NCBI RefSeq assembly: GCF_001625195.1
Contig: NC_054391.1
Span: forward strand, 2,232,001-2,296,000
Source: Drechmeria coniospora
Taxonomy: Eukaryota; Ascomycota; Sordariomycetes; Hypocreales; Ophiocordycipitaceae
Length of the DNA: 64,000 bases
Direction of reading: 5' to 3'
Positions 59,310-64,000 of this stretch are shown here, one piece after another. The first letter of the stretch is position 1; each line of letters opens with the position of its first letter. A program made the position numbers and the translations under genes. The notes under the pieces are model-generated. The model was given only the letters and a program-made list of their open reading frames with translations, ran no database searches and was not told where the DNA came from.

Positions 59310-59978
59310 TATTAAAATACTAGTATTTATACTAGTAAGACTACCCAAATAGGATACTATCCTATTGTTACTAGTAGTACTACTACTAGTAAAGATACTG
59401 TACTATACTGCAAGTATTAGTAAGCATACCGAGTTAACCAATAGTATACAACATACTATTTCTCCGAACTACTACTCGGAACGACTAACGGTAGTACTAC
59501 TACCGGCCAACTCACTACTACAATACAACTTGTATATATAGTAGCTAGTTGACTACAGGAGCCAATTAATTGGAATAACAATTACCGCTCTCCCAGTCGC
59601 TACTAGCTATTGTCAGCCCACAGTACTACTGCGGGCAATCAAACTATCGTACGACCGAAACAGCAATTAAACCATTATGTAACTAAATAGGTAATTAAAC
59701 CATTGTACGACCAAACGGGCGATCAAACTATAGTATAACTGCACAGCTACAATCTAGACCTACATAGTACTACTCTATAGGTATAAATAGCCGTACTTCC
59801 CTTATACTTTAGGTAGAAGAATAATTGCATTTATTTATATAATTCGGTACTACCAATTGTACACTCTTACCCAGTTACTAACTGGCACCCCTTATGCTAT
59901 TACTAACAGCTTAATTGATTCCCTGGTCCGTGCGATATACTTCTACTACCCCTCCTCTTGCGCATCCAAATTGTAAGA
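59310..59978 (+). repeat. Cop2-a 3' LTR
   Basis: 669 bp, tattaaaatactag to ttgtaaga. Four 28-bp tandem units at about 59637-59748 with cores like AAACTATCGTACGACCGAAA. Confidence 0.9.
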
Positions 59979-60019
59979 ATAGTAGCCTGCTTAAGTACTC
60001 CTAGCTGTAGTTACCTCTT

Positions 60020-61121
60020 TACCCTAGTAGGTAGACCAATCTACTGGAAATCAAAAAGGGCCAATACTATTGCTCTTTCTACCATAGAGGCAGAATCGGA
60101 TACCCTACTAAAAGCTATTCGGGAACTCAAATAGCTAGATAGTTTATTTATAGAAATAGGCAAGGGTCTTAAAAAGCCTATCCTACTTTTGTGCAACAAT
60201 AATGGATCTATCTCTAACGCTAATAATCCCAATTAGCATAACCGAACAAAGCATATACTGCTAAAGTTCCGGTATATTCGGCAAGAAGCAGTAAACGGAC
60301 TAGCCAAAATCAGTTACCTAAACACTAAGTCTATACCTACCGATGGCCTTACTAAGGCCCTTACCGCTAATCTCTTCTAACGCTACCTTAGCCTACTAGG
60401 TCTCCAAGGGATCCCTATTTAGCAGTAGTTATACTAGCTAAATAGAGGGGGTATTAAAATACTAGTATTTATACTAGTAAGACTACCCAAATAGGATACT
60501 ATCCTATTGTTACTAGTAGTACTACTACTAGTAAAGATACTATACTATACTGCAAGTATTAGTAAGCATACCGAGTTAACCAATAGTATATAATATACTA
60601 CTTCTCCGAACTACTACTCGGAACGACTAACGGTAGTACTACTACCGGCCAACTTACTACTACAATACAACTTATATACATAGTAGCCAGTCGACTACAG
60701 GAGCTAATTAATCGGAATAACAATTACCGCTCTCCTAGTTACTACTAGCTATTACTAGCCCACAGTACTACTGCGGGTAATTAAACTATTATACGACCGA
60801 AACGGCAATTAAACCATTGTGCGACCAAATGGGCGATTAAACCATTGTGCAACCAAACGGGCGATCAGACTATAGTATAACTGCGCAGCTACAATCTGGA
60901 CCTATACGGTACTACTCTATAGGCATAAATAGCCGTACTTCCCTTATACTTTAGGTAGAAGAATAATCGCATTCGTTTATGTAAATTGGTACTACTAAGT
61001 TTACACTCTTACCCAGTTACTAACTGGTACCCCTTATACTGTTACTAACAGCTTGATTAATTCCCTGGTCCGTACAATATACTTCCACTACCCCCTCCTC
61101 TTGCGCATCCAAATTGCAAGA
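60020..61121 (+). mobile_element. Cop2-c: forward 3' end of a Cop2 element
   Basis: RNase H end of pol (60020-60410), purine tract, and a 670-bp 3' LTR (60452-61121). It begins abruptly at 60020, joined to the broken end of reverse Cop2-b, so Cop2 3' ends face outward on both sides of Cop2-a. gtact follows the LTR; no partner was found. The antisense frame at 60041-60232 is a by-product. Confidence 0.85.
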
Positions 61122-62446
61122 GTACTAATAGTACTAATACTACTTATAGTAATACTAAATATTTTTTAGGGCTTATACTCTACTTTTTATATAAACCTTA
61201 TTAAAAGGGTAATAAATAACCCCTTAGTTAGGTAGTATAGGATTTAAAGCTAAGCCTATTATTAGTCTAAAATAAGAATAATACCTTATAAAAGGAATAC
61301 TAAATTAAATATATTTTAGTAATAAGGGGGGCCTAAAGCTAAGGGGAATAATATAATACCCTTATAAAATAGCTAGGTTATAAATAATTAACCTAAAAAT
61401 TAATAAAGGCCTTTATATAAATAAAAGCCCTAAAAGATTTTATATAGTAATAAGAAGATCCTTATATAAATAGTAAAATATAAATAAGCTATAAAATAAA
61501 ATTTTAAATTTTAAATATACTAAAGGAAAAAACTAATCCTAAAGTAGCCTTAATAAGGACCTTACCTAATACTACTATAAATATATACTAATTATATTAC
61601 TTAAACTTATTAGAATTCTTTAAACCCTTTTTACCTTTGTTCTTACTTTTATTTTTCTTAATATTCTCCTTAGGGAGGGTCTTAAAACTATATATTATAA
61701 TACTTAAGTAGGGGTAAAATATAACTAAGGAGGGTAGGGGTATAAAATAAAAGTACTAAGTAATATAGGTAATATAAAGGGTAAAGGTAATAGGGTAATA
61801 TAATAAAAATATATTATTTATATAAAATAGGTATAACCTACTATTATTATAAATAATATAAAAAGTAAAGGGGGTAAAATAATATAATAAGAAGGAACTA
61901 TTTATATAAGACTTATATAACTTATTGATATTATAATATATTTTAGCTAAGGTAGCTACTAACTTAATACTAATACCTTCCTATACCTACTAATAGTAGG
62001 TAAAGCCGTATATATTACTCTAGATACCTATTAGGGCCTAGGCTATACCTTAGGTAAATACGCTAAGCTATATACTTAGTATAGTACTAGAATGACTACC
62101 TACTTAAGTTAGAGTTAAGGTATTGACGGTAAGGATAAGAGTATAGTTTAGGTTATTATTATTAATAGCAGTAAGGGGGGAAATAATACTTAGTATAGGG
62201 GTAAGGGTATAAGTAGAATATATAAAGGTAGGCTTTATCTTAACTAAAGCTAGGATATAGGCCTAAACTTAGCCTAAGGCTAAAACTTTAAGTAAAAGGA
62301 TAGTATAAGTACTTAATATAAATCTAACCTTAGGGTAAGCCTTAACTAAAATATAAATATTATACTAAGTATAAGTATAAAGGTTATATAAAGTACAATA
62401 TAGCTAAGGGTATATAGTAAATAAATATAGTACTTAAATATATTTA

Positions 62447-62448
<2 letters not shown>

Positions 62449-62484
<36 letters not shown>
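62449..62484. repeat. (AT)n microsatellite inside the antisense frame of Gyp1-e
   Basis: About 36 bp of alternating TA. The matching place in Gyp1-B (20498-20520) is an alternating purine-pyrimidine GCGTACGCGCGTGCGCACG stretch; in Gyp1-A it is part converted (25492-25510). Confidence 0.85.
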
Positions 62485-62488
<4 letters not shown>

Positions 62489-63335
62489 ACTAGTACTATA
62501 GCTTAGTATATAGTTATTATAGCTATTAGTAATAAGATAATTAATATAAGGAAGGTATATTTTATATACCTCCTCTAAAAGTATAAACTTCTTATTAAAG
62601 GAATTACTCTTTACTAAGTATTTACCTAAAGTATAATAGTAGTTTAACTTATTAGTATAATAGCTATAATACAGGCCTAAACTATATTTAGAGGGGGGGG
62701 GAGGAGTACCTATAGTAGTAAATATAATAATAGTAGTAGTAATAGAAAGGTAAATAAATCCTCTATAAGGGAGGAGTAATAATAGTAAAAAAGAAATTAA
62801 TAACTCTTCTTAATACTAATCTATTAGTTAACTACCCAAAAAATATATAGAATAGCCTTAATAAAAAAGTAATAACCTACCTTATAGGGAAGGAATAATA
62901 ATAATAAAGAAAAGGTATAGTAAAAAGTAGTAAAGAGATTAATAATAAAAATTATATAGTAAGGAGCTAAAAGATAAACAGGTATAATAATTAAAAAAAA
63001 GAAAAATAATAAGTATAAATAAAAAATAAATAGAAAGTTTAATATAAAGGGATTAATAAAAGGGAAAAGTAAGGTAAGGTAGGGCGCCTTAGGTACTTAG
63101 TAAATACCTAAGGAGGGGCTAAAGTAAAGTAAAGCTAGTTACCCTAAGTAATTAGTAAGCTCCTAAGAAAAGAATAAAAAGGAAGGAGGCTATATATATT
63201 ATATACCTAGTAAATACCTAACTAATTAATAAACTTTTTAAGGGGGCTATAATAATAGGAAGACTAGCCTAAGGAAGGGTAGTTTAATTATAGCTATAAA
63301 TAAACTTTACTTTAAATAGATAAAGTAAGACAATA

Positions 63336-63506
63336 TATTATAGTATTAGGCTTAGTCCAATATATAAAAACAAAAGGAACTAAAGGACCTACTAAAAAGT
63401 ATATATATAACTAGAAGCCCTAGTTACTAAGTAGTTTTCCCTCCTTTAAGTCTTTTAATAAATATTATTAAGAGCTCTAGAGTAGTTATCTAGTAACTTT
63501 ATAATA
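63336..63506 (+). repeat. Gyp1-e 3' LTR
   Basis: 171 bp, tattatagtattagg to tataata, strongly AT-shifted but co-linear with the other Gyp1 LTRs. Confidence 0.82.
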
Positions 63507-63539
63507 AATAGTTAGAATAGAATAAAACTATATAAGATA

Positions 63540-63796
63540 TATATATACTATAAATACATATTGTATAAGTATAAGAAATACAATAGTCTTTCTTTTTAAA
63601 TTATCCCTTAGTACTATTATATAACTTATTTAAATCTGTATTTCTTGCCTAGTTACTAACTAGTACACTTCCTACTATTACAAATAGCCTTAATTAATAT
63701 CTATTTTAAATAGTTTGTGCAACTAAACTTCTACTATATACCCTTCCTATTTTACCCCTTTTATTCCAAGAGGTATTTCCCCTTTTGTTTTTAAGA
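63540..63796 (+). repeat. 3' part of a Cop1 LTR
   Basis: From about 63540 to ttaaga at 63796 it follows the last ~260 bp of the Cop1 LTR (cagtctttctttt, CTAGTTACTAACTAG, accccttttattcc). The 5' part is absent. Confidence 0.75.
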
Positions 63797-63804
63797 GTTA
63801 TACT

Positions 63805-64000
63805 TGTTAAAATACTAGGATTTATACTAGTAAGACTACCCAAATAGGATACTATCCTATTATTGCTACTACCAGTAGCAACTGCTAGAAGTACTACTGC
63901 TGGCAGATATACTATACTATACTGAGAGTATAAGTAAGTATACAGAGCTGACTAATAGTATACAACATACTATTTCTCTAAACTATTTGTTAGAGATACT
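63805..64000 (+). repeat. Start of a Cop3 LTR, cut by the window edge
   Basis: tgttaaaatactaggatttatac onwards equals the reverse complement of the end of the solo LTR at 46542-47161. It contains TTGCTACT-ACC-AGTAGCAA and AATAGGAT-ACT-ATCCTATT. Whether an element body follows is outside the window. Confidence 0.88.

Larger units (their letters stand above)
51517..59978 (+). mobile_element. Cop2-a: complete copia element, itself split by Cop1-b
   Basis: LTRs of 669 bp at 51517-52185 and 59310-59978; target duplication atagt at 51512-51516 and 59979-59983. Primer site at 52186, gag-pol pseudogene 52718-59265, purine tract tagaggggg before the 3' LTR. Cop1-b lies inside at 54474-56067. Without it the element is about 6.9 kb. 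Confidence 0.93.
61122..63506 (+). mobile_element. Gyp1-e: forward 3' part of a Gyp1 element, strongly RIPed
   Basis: Starts within the integrase C-terminus (equal to ~19178 of Gyp1-B), passes the chromodomain (~61280-61410) and the pol end (~61450), then the antisense accessory frame on minus (~62960-61600, nearly all codons AT-shifted) and the 3' LTR (63336-63506). It lacks any open frame. Confidence 0.8.

Noticed and set aside
5977..64000. Centromere
   Set aside because: AT-rich, RIPed, nested retroelements are typical of fungal centromeres and the idea is possible, but sequence alone cannot show it; CENP-A mapping would decide.

Overview
The window reads as a filamentous ascomycete (Pezizomycotina) chromosome. 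Both host genes carry short introns of 66-87 nt with fungal branch sites (ctaac/ctaat type). The rest is a retrotransposon graveyard whose decay is almost wholly C-to-T/G-to-A with TpA excess, the signature of repeat-induced point mutation (RIP). I cannot name the species. Family names used below (Cop1-4, Gyp1-3) are my own labels.

Region 1 (1-5976) is the gene island. It holds an old copia LTR remnant (1-429), a Ser/Tyr/Asn low-complexity stretch, an 8-exon oligopeptide-transporter (OPT) family gene on + (1222-3814) that includes a 9-nt micro-exon, and a convergent 3-exon PRMT3-type arginine methyltransferase on - (5666-3904).

Region 2 (5977-44478) is one nested structure, supported by target-site duplications (TSDs) at several levels. 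A Fot1/pogo-like DNA transposon (69-bp TIRs, TA duplication) was hit by chromovirus Gyp2. Gyp2 was hit by Gyp3 (TSD actaa) and separately by a complete copia, Cop1-a (TSD gtaag). Gyp3 contains a reverse Cop1 LTR, which was hit by chromovirus Gyp1-A (TSD actgc/actac), which was hit by Gyp1-B (TSD gattg/gatta). A truncated copia, Cop4, also sits inside Gyp3. A solo Gyp1 LTR (TSD attat) sits in the transposon's right half.

Region 3 (44479-64000) has further RIP-decayed copies: two reverse Gyp1 3' ends, a solo Cop3 LTR (TSD ataat), a Gyp3 LTR, reverse and forward Cop2 fragments around a complete Cop2 (51517-59978, TSD atagt), a recent internally deleted Cop1 (54474-56067, TSD gctac), a forward Gyp1 3' end, and the start of another Cop3 LTR at the window edge.

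The observations most worth attention are: (a) arrays of short perfect hairpins with a constant 3-nt ACT loop that pack the copia LTRs, leaders and a coding minisatellite; (b) a long Cys-rich reading frame antisense and convergent to pol at the 3' end of Gyp1, repeated in five copies; (c) self-complementary primer-binding sites in two chromovirus families whose sequences differ but pair with their own LTRs; (d) (AT)n microsatellites that correspond to (CG/CA)n stretches in less mutated copies. No rRNA, tRNA or CRISPR array was recognised.
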